A model generated the notes under the pieces. That model made no database searches and had not been told where the DNA came from. It saw only the letters and a list, made by a program, of their open reading frames with translations. The translations under genes and the position numbers were made by a program. A DNA stretch of 64,000 bases from DATLGB01 sp963726825 (GTDB lineage: Bacteria > Actinomycetota > Thermoleophilia > Solirubrobacterales > Solirubrobacteraceae). The stretch is from the NCBI GenBank assembly GCA_963726825.1, contig CAVSDT010000002.1, positions 1,922,001 through 1,986,000 of the forward strand. The letters run 5' to 3'. How positions within the stretch are numbered: position 1 is the stretch's first letter; every line of letters begins with the position of its first letter. Shown piece after piece: positions 27,868 to 36,568 of the stretch.

Positions 27868-29328
27868 CTAGTAGCGGTAGTGGTCCGGCTTGTAGGGGCC
27901 CTGGACCGGCACGCCGATGTAGGCGGCCTGCTCGTCGGAGAGCTTGGTCAGCTTGGCGCCGACGGCCTCCAGGTGGAACGCGGCGACCTTCTCGTCGAGG
28001 TGCTTGGGGAGCACGTAGACCTGCTTGTCGTACTCCTCCGTCTTCGTGAACAGCTCGATCTGGGCGATCGTCTGGTTCGTGAAGGAGTTCGACATCACGA
28101 AGGACGGGTGCCCCGTGGCGTTGCCGAGGTTCATCAGGCGACCCTCGGACAGCAGGATGATCGAGTGGCCGTCGGGGAAGACCCACTCGTCGACCTGCGG
28201 CTTGATGTTGATCCGCTCGATGCCCTCCCACTGCTCGAGGGCGACGACCTGGATCTCGTTGTCGAAGTGGCCGATGTTGCCGACGATGGCCTGGTGCTTC
28301 ATCCGGCTCATGTCCTGCGCCGTGATGATGTCCTTGTTGCCGGTGCAGGTGATGAAGATGTCGGCGGTCTCGACGACGTCCTCGAGCGTCTGGACGGGGT
28401 AGCCCTCCATCGACGCCTGCAGCGCGCAGATCGGGTCGACCTCGGTCACGATGACCTTGGCGCCCTGGCCGCGCAGCGACTCGGCGCAGCCCTTGCCGAC
28501 GTCGCCGTAGCCGAGGATGACGCAGGTCTTGCCCGAGATCATCACGTCGACGGCGCGGTTGAGGCCGTCGATCAGCGAGTGGCGGCAGCCGTAGAGGTTG
28601 TCGAACTTCGACTTCGTGACGGAGTCGTTGACGTTGATCGCCGGGAACAGCAGGTCGCCGGTCTCGGCGAGCTGGTAGAGGCGATGGACGCCGGTGGTGG
28701 TCTCCTCGGTGACGCCCTTGATGCCGTCAGCGATGGTGGTCCACTTCTTCGCGTCGTTCTGGAGCGAGCGCTCGAGCGTCTCGAGGATGATGCGGAACTC
28801 GTCGGAGTCGGCCGAGGCGGGGTCCGGCACGGCGCCGGCGCCCTCGAACTCCTTGCCCTTGTGGACGAGCAGCGTGGCGTCGCCACCGTCGTCGAGGATC
28901 ATGTTCGGGCCGCCGTCGGGCCACGTCAGCATCTGCTCGGTGCACCACCAGTACTCGTCCAGCGTCTCGCCCTTCCAGGCGAAGACGGGGACGCCCGTGG
29001 GCTCCTCGGGGGTGCCGTGGGGGCCGACGACGATCGCGGCAGCCGCGTGGTCCTGCGTCGAGAAGATGTTGCACGAGCACCAGCGGACCTCGGCGCCGAG
29101 CGCGGTGAGCGTCTCGATCAGCACGGCCGTCTGGATGGTCATGTGCAGCGAGCCGGCGATCTTCGCGCCCTTCAGCGGCTGCGAGTCGGCGAACTCCTCG
29201 CGGGTCTTCATCAGGCCGGGCATCTCGTGCTCGGCAAGACGGATCTCCTTGCGGCCGAACTCGGCGAGGCCGAGGTCCTTGACCTTGTAGTCGGAGTCCG
29301 TGAGGACGTTGGGGGAAGTGGTGCTCAT
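27868..29328 (-). CDS. ahcY: S-adenosylhomocysteine hydrolase, long form
   Basis: Removes S-adenosylhomocysteine, the inhibitory product of methylation, to adenosine and homocysteine (486 aa). Family motifs include GSLHMTIQTAVLIETL, the NAD-binding GYGDVGKGCAESLRG, NVNDSVTKSKFDN (catalytic Lys, Asp), HPSFVMSNSF and the C-terminal KPDHYRY that closes the neighbouring subunit's NAD site. The start ATG 29328 has an AGGAG site formed partly by the merR stop codon, so translation is coupled to the upstream regulator. Confidence 0.96.
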   Translation of the reverse strand: MSTTSPNVLTDSDYKVKDLGLAEFGRKEIRLAEHEMPGLMKTREEFADSQPLKGAKIAGSLHMTIQTAVLIETLTALGAEVRWCSCNIFSTQDHAAAAIVVGPHGTPEEPTGVPVFAWKGETLDEYWWCTEQMLTWPDGGPNMILDDGGDATLLVHKGKEFEGAGAVPDPASADSDEFRIILETLERSLQNDAKKWTTIADGIKGVTEETTTGVHRLYQLAETGDLLFPAINVNDSVTKSKFDNLYGCRHSLIDGLNRAVDVMISGKTCVILGYGDVGKGCAESLRGQGAKVIVTEVDPICALQASMEGYPVQTLEDVVETADIFITCTGNKDIITAQDMSRMKHQAIVGNIGHFDNEIQVVALEQWEGIERINIKPQVDEWVFPDGHSIILLSEGRLMNLGNATGHPSFVMSNSFTNQTIAQIELFTKTEEYDKQVYVLPKHLDEKVAAFHLEAVGAKLTKLSDEQAAYIGVPVQGPYKPDHYRY

Positions 29329-29335
29329 GTCGCTC

Positions 29336-29701
29336 CTAGGCGGGGGTTGCGGTCGCCAGCTGCAGCAACCGTTCGTGCTTGGCCTGCTCCCAGCGCAGCC
29401 AGTCGCTGGCGGGGACGTCGGCCGGACGCTCCGGCTCGGCCTCCAGCCACCCGTCCGTCGCCCGGCGCAGTGACGGCTCCTCGCGGAGCCGGCGTGCGAA
29501 GGCGACGTCGGAGAGGCCGACGTCGTGCTGGTCCAGCAGCTCGCGCAACGTGCGCAGCCGCTGCAGCTCAGCGGGTCCGTAGAGGCGGTAGCCACCGTCG
29601 GAGCGCTGGGGCTCGATGAGTCCCACGCGTTCGACGTAGCGCAGCATGCGTGACGACCAACCGGTCGTCTCCGCTGCCTCGTGGATGGTCAGGGCGTCCA
29701 T
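29336..29701 (-). CDS. MerR family transcriptional regulator
   Basis: Compact MerR-type activator (121 aa). The DNA-binding domain occupies 1-70 (TIHEAAETTGWSSRMLRYVERVGLI, then YRLYGPAEL), followed by a dimerisation helix. The C-terminal effector part is short and has no cysteine, so metal or thiol sensing is unlikely; an organic ligand or no ligand is plausible. It sits directly upstream of ahcY and downstream of its own operator, so it likely controls the SAH-hydrolase operon. Confidence 0.92.
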   Translation of the reverse strand: MDALTIHEAAETTGWSSRMLRYVERVGLIEPQRSDGGYRLYGPAELQRLRTLRELLDQHDVGLSDVAFARRLREEPSLRRATDGWLEAEPERPADVPASDWLRWEQAKHERLLQLATATPA

Positions 29702-29710
29702 CTGCCGACC

Positions 29711-29747
29711 ATCATAGCCAACCTTGACACGGTTGTGTCAAGGTTGG
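29711..29747 (-). promoter_or_regulatory. MerR-type promoter with 13-bp perfect dyad
   Basis: On the minus strand, TTGACA (29741-29736) is followed by 19 bp and TATGAT (29716-29711). A 19-bp spacer is the hallmark of MerR-activated promoters. A perfect inverted repeat fills the spacer region: CCAACCTTGACAC / GTGTCAAGGTTGG with a 4-bp centre (29718-29747). The -10 ends just 9 bp before the merR ATG, so the transcript would be leaderless or nearly so. It should control merR, ahcY and the genes after it. Confidence 0.88.
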
Positions 29748-29751
29748 CGGG

Positions 29752-31533
29752 TCAGGCGTCCAGCTCCGCCCGGGCCCGCGCCACCACGTCGGCCATGCGG
29801 TCCCCGGGCGCGCAGTCCACGCACGCGAGGGAGAGCGCATCGACCGTCGCGAGCTCCAGCTGCAGCTCGTGGAGCGGGTCGCGCAGCTCGACGTCGGCGG
29901 GCGCCTCGACGAGGACGGCGAAGCGCCGGCCGCTCTCCCGGTAGGCGGTGCCGCCGCAGCGCGCCGCGGCCCGCTGGACGCCGCGGGCGACGGTCATGAT
30001 CGCCTCGTCCCCGGCGGCGTAGCCCGCCTGGTGGTTGATCGTCTCGAGGTCCTCGAGGCGGACGAGCGCGATCACGACCCGGGCGCCGGCGTCGGCCGCG
30101 TCGCGCGCGGCCGCCTCGGCGTCCTCGTGGAACGCCCGGTGGCCCGCCATCAGGGTGAGCGGGTCGCTCAGGGGCACCTCGTCGGCCAGGGACGCGGGGC
30201 CGCCACCCTCAAGCGCGGTCGCGACGGCGGTGGCCACGCCGGGGTCCAGGCCCGCCTCGTCGCCCGCCAGCTCCTCCGAGAGGGCCGTGGCGATCTCGGG
30301 ATCGAACTCGCGGCCGGCCCCCACCATGATCTCGTCCAGCGCCTCCTGCGCCGTGCGGGCGGGCCGGTAGGGGCGCTCGTGGGTCATGGCGACGAACGCG
30401 TCGACGACGGCGAGCAGGCGGGCGGCCCGCGGGATCGCCTCGCCGGACAGGCCGTGCGGGTAGCCGCTGCCGTCCCAGCGCTCGTGATGGGCGAGGACGG
30501 TGCTCGCGATCGGCTCGAGTGCGGGGACCTTCGAGATCAGCGCGTGCCCTACGCGCGGGTGCATCTCCATCACCGCGCGCTCCTGCGCCAGCAGCGGGCC
30601 GGGCTTGAGCAGGATGCGGTCCGGCACCCCGAGGTAGCCGACGTCGCGCACCATCGCGGCGGAGGCGATCGTCTCCTGCTCCGCGGCGGGCACGTCGAGG
30701 TGGCGCGCCAGCCGGCGCGCGAGCATCGCGACGACCCCGGCCTCGCGGGCCAGCAGCGGGTGGCGCGACTCGAGCGCCTCGGCGAGCGCGCGCAGGGTGG
30801 CGCGGTGCGCGCCGTCGAGGTCCTGGCGCAGCCGGCCGCTCTGCAGCGCGGAGCCCGTGTGGTCTCCGAGCGCGAGCAGCAGGTCGTCGTCGACGTCGGC
30901 GAAGCCGCCCTCGCGATTGGCGCAGATGACCACGCCGTCGAACTCGTCGCGCAGGTACAGGGGGATCGCGACGAGGTTCTCGATCTCGTCGTCGGCGGCG
31001 GACGAGCCGTCCGCAGCGTGCCGCGGCGAGTCCTCGCGCACGATCTGGTCGCGCTCGAGCACCCGGGAGGCGAAGCGCTGGACGATCGCGCCGTGCTCGG
31101 GGTCGGCGTCGAAGCCCTCCGTGGCCACGAGGTCCAGGTCGCCGTCGCGGTCCTCGTCGTCGCGGGAGAGCAGCAGCCCCTTCTCCGCCCCCACGAGCTT
31201 GATCGCCGCGCGCAGGACGAGCTCGCGCACGTCCTCGTGGTCGTTGTGGGCGCCGTGGCCGCGGCGGACCCGGTCCAGCTGCTCGCGCAGCTCGAGGGTG
31301 AAGCCGCGCTCGGCACGACGCGCCCGGCCGAGGCGCTCGATGTGCGCCTCGCGACGGCGCAGCGCGTCCTTGGTGCGCTCGAGCTCGTCCTGGAGGCGGT
31401 CGCGCTCGCGCGCGGCGTCGGCGAGCTGGTGCTCAGACGACGCTGTGACGAGCGCGAGCTGCTCGTGTTCGCGGCGCAGTCCGAGCACGGCCGCGCCCGC
31501 GGCCGCCCAACCGATCAACCTGGTCAGGCGCAC
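29752..31533 (-). CDS. GAF / HD-GYP / GGDEF protein with degenerate catalytic motifs
   Basis: Multidomain signalling protein (593 aa, GTG start). A short hydrophobic segment (about 5-20) and a coiled coil (about 22-95) precede a GAF sensor domain (about 98-235), an HD-GYP-like domain (about 245-415) and a GGDEF-like domain (about 458-575). In the HD-GYP part the metal-binding HDxGKxxxP reads RDVGYLGVPD (296-305), although HHERWDGSGYP (349-359) is conserved. In the GGDEF part the signature is SGRRF (534-538). Loss of the His and of the GGDEF active-site residues suggests a non-enzymatic c-di-GMP sensor or scaffold. It follows the 60-aa repeat protein and ALDH gene. Confidence 0.9.
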   Translation of the reverse strand: MRLTRLIGWAAAGAAVLGLRREHEQLALVTASSEHQLADAARERDRLQDELERTKDALRRREAHIERLGRARRAERGFTLELREQLDRVRRGHGAHNDHEDVRELVLRAAIKLVGAEKGLLLSRDDEDRDGDLDLVATEGFDADPEHGAIVQRFASRVLERDQIVREDSPRHAADGSSAADDEIENLVAIPLYLRDEFDGVVICANREGGFADVDDDLLLALGDHTGSALQSGRLRQDLDGAHRATLRALAEALESRHPLLAREAGVVAMLARRLARHLDVPAAEQETIASAAMVRDVGYLGVPDRILLKPGPLLAQERAVMEMHPRVGHALISKVPALEPIASTVLAHHERWDGSGYPHGLSGEAIPRAARLLAVVDAFVAMTHERPYRPARTAQEALDEIMVGAGREFDPEIATALSEELAGDEAGLDPGVATAVATALEGGGPASLADEVPLSDPLTLMAGHRAFHEDAEAAARDAADAGARVVIALVRLEDLETINHQAGYAAGDEAIMTVARGVQRAAARCGGTAYRESGRRFAVLVEAPADVELRDPLHELQLELATVDALSLACVDCAPGDRMADVVARARAELDA

Positions 31534-31539
31534 CCCGGC

Positions 31540-31722
31540 CTACCGCAGCCCCTTGCGGCCCGGGCCGGTGCCGCCCTTGCCGCGCGAGGCGGCCTTCTCG
31601 CGCACCTGGGCGATCTTGGCCTTGCCCTCGGGTGAGGACGCGTAGGCCTGGGCCTTGCGCATCGCCCGCTTGCCCTGCGGCGAGGACGCGAAGCGGGCCA
31701 GCTTGGAGAGCAATCCGGGCAT
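31540..31722 (-). CDS. Small basic protein with two tandem SSPxGK repeats
   Basis: A 60-aa protein rich in Lys and Arg. FASSPQGKRAMRKAQA is followed by YASSPEGKAKIAQVRE, two copies of an amphipathic unit, then a Gly/Lys-rich tail. The genes on both sides are three to seven bp away, so it is read in the same transcript. Similar small proteins with SSPEGK repeats occur in actinobacteria; function unknown. Confidence 0.75.
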   Translation of the reverse strand: MPGLLSKLARFASSPQGKRAMRKAQAYASSPEGKAKIAQVREKAASRGKGGTGPGRKGLR

Positions 31723-31725
31723 GGG

Positions 31726-33306
31726 TCAGTCCTCGAGTCGGAACGTGGGGTCGCCGCCGATGGTCTCGTTGTCCATCTGCGCCTTCTGGAGCTTGCCCGC
31801 GTAGTCCCAGTTCATGCTCTGCCAGCGCGTGAACTGGTCGAGGACCCAGATCCCCGACTGCCGCGAGCCATTGCCGGACTTGCCGTTGCCGCCGAAGGGC
31901 AGGTGGGCCTCGGCGCCGGAGGTGGAGTTGTTGACGGAGATCATCCCCGCCGTCACCCGCTCGCGGAAGCGGAAGGCATGGAGGGCGTTGGTCGTGTAGA
32001 TGGAGGACGACAGCCCGTAGCCGTGCGCGTTGGCCAGCTCGATCGCGTCGTCGAAGTCCGTCCAGGTCGCGACGCCGATGATCGGGCCGAACGTCTCCGT
32101 GCGGTAGATCTCGTCCTCGAGCGTCACGCCGTCGACGATCGCCGGGTGGTAGAAGATCCCGCGCTCCGGATCGCCGGCGAACTCCCCGCCCCAGGGCGCG
32201 TCGGACGTGACCCGGCCGCGGTGGTCGGAGCCGTGGACGGTGTGGTGGTCCTCGATCAGGCCGAGCCAGTCCTCGAAGCGGTCGGCGAACTTCTGGTCGA
32301 TCATCGGGCCGTAGAGGACCTCGCCGTCGAACGGGTCGCCGATCTTGGCCGCGCGCAGGCGGGCGTCGAGCTTGGCGACGAACGCGTCGTGGACGTCGGC
32401 GTGCACGATCGCGGTGCCGAGCGAGGTGCAGCGCTGGCCGGCCGTGCCGAAGCCGCCGAACAGCGCGCCCTCCACGGCGAGGTCGATGTCGGCGTCGGGC
32501 ATGACGACCATCGGGTTCTTGCCGCCGAGCTCGAGGCAGGGGGACTGGACGTGGCGGCCGCAGAGCGCGCCGATCTCCTGCCCGACGGCGCTCGAGCCGG
32601 TGAAGCCGACCTTGTCGACCAGGCCCGCGTCGAGCGCGTCGGAGAGGCCCTGGAAGGTCTGCTCGCCGTCGGCCTGCACGAGGTTGAGCACCCCGCCGGG
32701 GACGCCGCCCGCGTGGAAGAGCCGCGTCAGGGCGTCCGCGCACGCGCTCGCGTACTCGGCCGGCTTCCACACGACCGCGTTGCCGCAGACGATCGCGGGG
32801 ACGAGGTACCAGGACGGCACGGCGACGGGGAAGTTGCCCGCGGTGATGATCGCCGCCACGCCGACGGGCACGCGGAAGGTGAACAGCTGCTTGTCGGGCA
32901 TCTCCGAGGGGACCGTCTGGCCGTACAGCCGGCGGCCCTCGCCGATGAAGAAGTCGCAGGTGTCGATGATCTCCTGGACCTCGCCGAGCGCCTCGGGGTA
33001 GGGCTTGCCGATCTCGCGCGTGACGATCGCGGCGAGCGCCTCCTTGTTGGCCTCCACGAGGCGGCCGACGTTGGCGATCACACGGCCGCGCTCAGGGGCG
33101 GGGACGCGCTTCCACGCCGCCTGCGCGGCGCGTGCGGCCCGCGCCGCCTCGACGACGGTGGCGGCGTCGGCGAGGGCGACGTCGGCGACCACGTCGGAGA
33201 CGTCGGACGGGTTGGTGGACGAGAGGCGGCCGCCGGGCGCGTCCTCGCGCGGGCGACCGTCGACGATGGAGGCGAGCGTGCTGGTCTCGCGGGTCACGGC
33301 GGGCAT
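31726..33306 (-). CDS. Aldehyde dehydrogenase (ALDH7-like)
   Basis: NAD(P)-dependent aldehyde dehydrogenase (526 aa). The catalytic Cys is in FGTAGQRCTSLGTA, the general-base Glu in CLELGGKNP and the cofactor-binding Asn in ITAGNFPVAVPSW. The last segment VNNSTSGAEAHLPFGG and the NAD-motif are normal. The sequence around VAVPSWYLVPAIVCGNAVVWKP resembles piperideine-6-carboxylate/alpha-aminoadipic-semialdehyde dehydrogenases; the exact substrate is not certain. Start ATG 33306 was chosen over upstream codons that would give a non-family leader. Confidence 0.92.
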   Translation of the reverse strand: MPAVTRETSTLASIVDGRPREDAPGGRLSSTNPSDVSDVVADVALADAATVVEAARAARAAQAAWKRVPAPERGRVIANVGRLVEANKEALAAIVTREIGKPYPEALGEVQEIIDTCDFFIGEGRRLYGQTVPSEMPDKQLFTFRVPVGVAAIITAGNFPVAVPSWYLVPAIVCGNAVVWKPAEYASACADALTRLFHAGGVPGGVLNLVQADGEQTFQGLSDALDAGLVDKVGFTGSSAVGQEIGALCGRHVQSPCLELGGKNPMVVMPDADIDLAVEGALFGGFGTAGQRCTSLGTAIVHADVHDAFVAKLDARLRAAKIGDPFDGEVLYGPMIDQKFADRFEDWLGLIEDHHTVHGSDHRGRVTSDAPWGGEFAGDPERGIFYHPAIVDGVTLEDEIYRTETFGPIIGVATWTDFDDAIELANAHGYGLSSSIYTTNALHAFRFRERVTAGMISVNNSTSGAEAHLPFGGNGKSGNGSRQSGIWVLDQFTRWQSMNWDYAGKLQKAQMDNETIGGDPTFRLED

Positions 33307-33414
33307 GAGGGACACGCTATCGCCGGGGTAAGGGGGCCCTCGCCGCGCCCTGAGGGGTCGCGCGCCGGAGCCGGCACCGTCCGCCCGATGCCGTGGCGCC
33401 GGCGCAGCACCAGC

Positions 33415-33621
33415 ATGGATCGCATGAACTCCGCCCTCAGCCCCCTCCTCGCCCGGGCCACCCAGGCCGACATCGCCCGCGGCAGCGCCCGCCGCAGCCG
33501 CCTCGCCGCCCTGCGCCGGAACCGCCGCCAGGCCACCCGCCGGGCGGTGCGTCATCGCACCCTCGGCCGGGATGGCATCCTGTGGACGTGGCGTCCAGGG
33601 TCTCAAGCGCACGGCTGGTAG
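33415..33621 (+). CDS. Possible small Arg-rich protein
   Basis: Possible 68-aa protein beginning MDRMNSALSPLLARATQ and continuing with an Arg-rich middle (RRSRLAALRRNRRQATRRA). It overlaps the beginning of the LuxR-type gene by about 34 bp in another frame. Leader peptides and small basic proteins with this composition exist in actinobacteria, but composition alone does not prove expression. It could equally be a chance open frame. Confidence 0.35.
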   Translation: MDRMNSALSPLLARATQADIARGSARRSRLAALRRNRRQATRRAVRHRTLGRDGILWTWRPGSQAHGW

Positions 33622-36548
33622 GCCGCGCGGGCGAGCTCGCCGAGCTGCGCGCCGCGCTCACCGCCGCTCAGGACGGCGCTCCCGTCATGGCCTTCGTGGC
33701 CGGGGAGTCCGGCGTGGGCAAGACGCGCCTGGCCGCCGAGCTCGAAGCCGAGGCGCTGGCCGCCGGCGTCCGCGTCCTCCGTGGCGAGTGCGTCGAGCTC
33801 GGGGAGGGCGAGCTGGCCTACGCGCCGCTCACCGCCGCCCTGCGACCGCTCGTGCGCGCGGGCGACCCAGCGTTCGCCGGGCTCTCCCCCGGCGCCCGCG
33901 AGGCGCTCCCCTCCCTGCTTCCCGGGCTGGGCGAGGCCGGCCGGCGCCGCACGACGGCCTCCGAGGCCGAGGGCGCCCGCGCGCAGGTGTTCGAGGCGCT
34001 GCTGGAGCTCGTCGACGCCCTCGGCGCCGAGCACGGCCTGCTCCTCGTCGTCGAGGACCTGCACTGGGCGGACTCCTCCACCCGCGCGTTCCTGCGCTTC
34101 CTCGGCGCCGCGCTGCACCACGAGCGCCTGCTGGTCGTCGGCACCTACCGCGCCGACGAGCTCCATCGCCGCCACCCGCTGCGGCCGCTGCTCGCCGAGC
34201 TCGAGCGCCTGCCCTGCGCGCGCCGTCTGGAGCTGCACCGGCTCACGCGGGAGGAGCTCGCCGAGCAGCTCGCCGACATCGCCGGCGCCGTCCCCGAGCG
34301 CGCGCTGCTGGACCGCCTGTGGGCCCGCTCGGAGGGCAACCCGCTGTTCGCCGAGGAGCTGCTCGCCGCGGGGACCGATGGCCGCGGCGCGCTCCCGCCG
34401 ACCCTGCGTGACGCGCTGATGCTGCGCATCGAGCGCCTGTCGTCGGCCGCGCAGGAGATCGTCCGGGTGCTCGCCGCGGGGATGCGGCTGCCCCACGACA
34501 TCCTGGCGGCGGTTGCCGGGGCCGATCCCGTCGTGCTGCGCGAGGGGCTGCGGGAGGCCGTCTCCGCCCAGATCCTGACCGTCGACGGCGAGGGCCGCTT
34601 CCTGTTCCGCCACGCCCTGCTGCGCGAGGTGGTCCTCGACGACCTGCTCCCCGGCGAGCGCGCCGACGCGCACGCCCGCCTGGCGCGCGCGATCGAGGCC
34701 TCGCAGACGACGTGCGAGGACGACCTCGTCGCGGTGGCCAACCACTACGCGGCCGCCGGCGACCGTCCTGCGGCCCTGCGGACCGCCGTCGCCGCCGGCC
34801 AGGCGTCCGAGGACGCGCACGCCTACGAGGAGGCCGCCTCCCACTACGAGCGCGCGCTCGAGCTGTGGGACCTCGTGCCCGACGCCGAGGGCCTCGCCGG
34901 GGTGGGCCGCGTCGAGGTGCTGCGCGCGGCCGCCTACTGCCGCCGCACGACCAACGAGCCGGGCCGCGCCGTCGCCCTCCTGCGGTCCGCCGCCGCGGAG
35001 GTCGACGCCCAGGCCGACCCGCTCCTCGCCGCCGCCGTGCTGGAGCGGCTCGCCGCGGCCCAGTGGACGCAGGGCCGCATCGAGGAGTCCGACCTCACGC
35101 GCGCGCAGGCGCACGAGCTGCTCGGCCCCGCGGGCGAGCCCCGCGGGGAGCGCGCCCGCCTGCTCGCCACGGAGTCCAAGCAGCTGATGCTCATCGGCCG
35201 CTACCGGGAGAGCGCCGCCGTCGCCCGGCGCGCGCTGGAGGAGGCCCGGGCCACCGGCGAGACCCTCGCCCTCGTCACCGCCCAGGACGCCCTCGGCGTC
35301 TCGCTCGCGGCGATCGGCGCCCACGACGAGGGCCTCGACATGCTGCGCGACGCGGTGGAGCTCTCCCGCCGCGAGGGCATGCCGACGACGATGTTCACCG
35401 CGTTCACGAACCTGGCGGACGCGGCCACGATCGCCGGGCGGCTGCCGCTCGGCCGGGAGGTCGCCGCGGAGGCCCAGCGCGAGGCGCGCGCCATCGGCCA
35501 CCAGAACCACTGGCTCGACCTCCTCGTGGCGGAGCTCGCGCTCCTCGCCGGCGACTGGCCGGCTGCACAGGACGCGCTGCCCGAGCGCGCGCGTCCGTCG
35601 ATGACGAACACGTACCTCAACGACACCCAGCGCCGGGCCGACCTCGCGCTCGGGCTCGGGCGGCACGACGAGGCCCGGGCGCTGCTCGACGAGGTCCGCG
35701 GGCCGATCGCCGACTCGCGCCAGCCGCAGTTCATCGCCGCCCACGCGGCGGCGCTGGCCGAGCTCGAGCGCCGCCTCGGCGACCTCGAGGCGGCGCGGCA
35801 CGCCGTCGACGAGGGCCTGGACCGGATCGAGTTCTGCTCCGAGGACCGCGCCCGGGTGGCCATGGTGGCCGCGACCGGCGTGCGGGTGGAGGCCGACGCC
35901 GCCCTCCGCGCCCGCGATCTGGCCGACGCGGAGGCCGAGGCGCTCGCCGTGACCCGCGCCCACGACCTGTCCGCCCGCGTGCAGGCGATCGCCGCGGACG
36001 AGCAGCCGGTCGAGCGGGCGCGCGCGCTCGTCTCCCGCGCGGCGCTGCTGCGGGCCACCGGCGCGGACGCCCCGCTGACCTGGGAGCGCGCCGCAGCGGC
36101 GTGGGACGCGCTGGACTGGCGCTACGACGCGGCCCTCGCGCGCTTCGCCGCCGCGGAGGCCGCGCTCGCCGGCGGGGACCGCGACACGGCCGCCCGGTTG
36201 GCTGCCGCCGTCCGCGACGCGGCGGCGCAGATGGGCACCGCCTGGCTCCAGGCCGAGGTCGCGGGCCTGGCCACCCGCGCGCGGCTGCGGCTGGACGCGA
36301 CCGACGCCGGCGCTGCCACCGGGCCGGCCTCCGCGGACGGGACGCCCGCCGACCCGTTCGGGCTGACCGCCCGCGAACGCCAGGTGCTCGCGCTCGTCGC
36401 CGCCGGGCGCACCAACCGCGAGATCGGCGGGGAGCTGTTCATGGCCGAGAAGACGGCGTCCGTGCACGTGTCGCGCATCCTGGCCAAGCTCGAGGTGCGC
36501 TCGCGCACCGAGGCCGCCGGCGTGGCGCACCGCCTCGGGCTGGCCTAG
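33588..36548 (+). CDS. Large ATP-binding LuxR (LAL) family regulator
   Basis: Regulator of 986 aa. The N-terminal ATPase has Walker A GESGVGKT (about 39-46) and Walker B LLLVVEDLHWAD, as in MalT-type STAND proteins. A long helical middle (about 400-880) resembles TPR-like repeats. The C-terminal LuxR helix-turn-helix is at about 918-980 (LTARERQVLALVAAGRTNREIG, then EKTASVHVSRILAKL). Such proteins switch on a target operon when a ligand binds the middle. GTG 33588 or the preceding in-frame GTG 33582 are both possible starts. Target unknown. Confidence 0.9.
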   Translation: MASRVSSARLVGRAGELAELRAALTAAQDGAPVMAFVAGESGVGKTRLAAELEAEALAAGVRVLRGECVELGEGELAYAPLTAALRPLVRAGDPAFAGLSPGAREALPSLLPGLGEAGRRRTTASEAEGARAQVFEALLELVDALGAEHGLLLVVEDLHWADSSTRAFLRFLGAALHHERLLVVGTYRADELHRRHPLRPLLAELERLPCARRLELHRLTREELAEQLADIAGAVPERALLDRLWARSEGNPLFAEELLAAGTDGRGALPPTLRDALMLRIERLSSAAQEIVRVLAAGMRLPHDILAAVAGADPVVLREGLREAVSAQILTVDGEGRFLFRHALLREVVLDDLLPGERADAHARLARAIEASQTTCEDDLVAVANHYAAAGDRPAALRTAVAAGQASEDAHAYEEAASHYERALELWDLVPDAEGLAGVGRVEVLRAAAYCRRTTNEPGRAVALLRSAAAEVDAQADPLLAAAVLERLAAAQWTQGRIEESDLTRAQAHELLGPAGEPRGERARLLATESKQLMLIGRYRESAAVARRALEEARATGETLALVTAQDALGVSLAAIGAHDEGLDMLRDAVELSRREGMPTTMFTAFTNLADAATIAGRLPLGREVAAEAQREARAIGHQNHWLDLLVAELALLAGDWPAAQDALPERARPSMTNTYLNDTQRRADLALGLGRHDEARALLDEVRGPIADSRQPQFIAAHAAALAELERRLGDLEAARHAVDEGLDRIEFCSEDRARVAMVAATGVRVEADAALRARDLADAEAEALAVTRAHDLSARVQAIAADEQPVERARALVSRAALLRATGADAPLTWERAAAAWDALDWRYDAALARFAAAEAALAGGDRDTAARLAAAVRDAAAQMGTAWLQAEVAGLATRARLRLDATDAGAATGPASADGTPADPFGLTARERQVLALVAAGRTNREIGGELFMAEKTASVHVSRILAKLEVRSRTEAAGVAHRLGLA

Positions 36549-36568
36549 CGCGTAGCGTCGAGGCCACG

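Noticed and set aside
26600..28231. Extension of the UGP reading frame into the ahcY region
   Set aside because: The frame stays open upstream of 26599, but both SAH-hydrolase genes occupy that DNA, and the MSETGLQHSLEKM start at 26599 matches the family.
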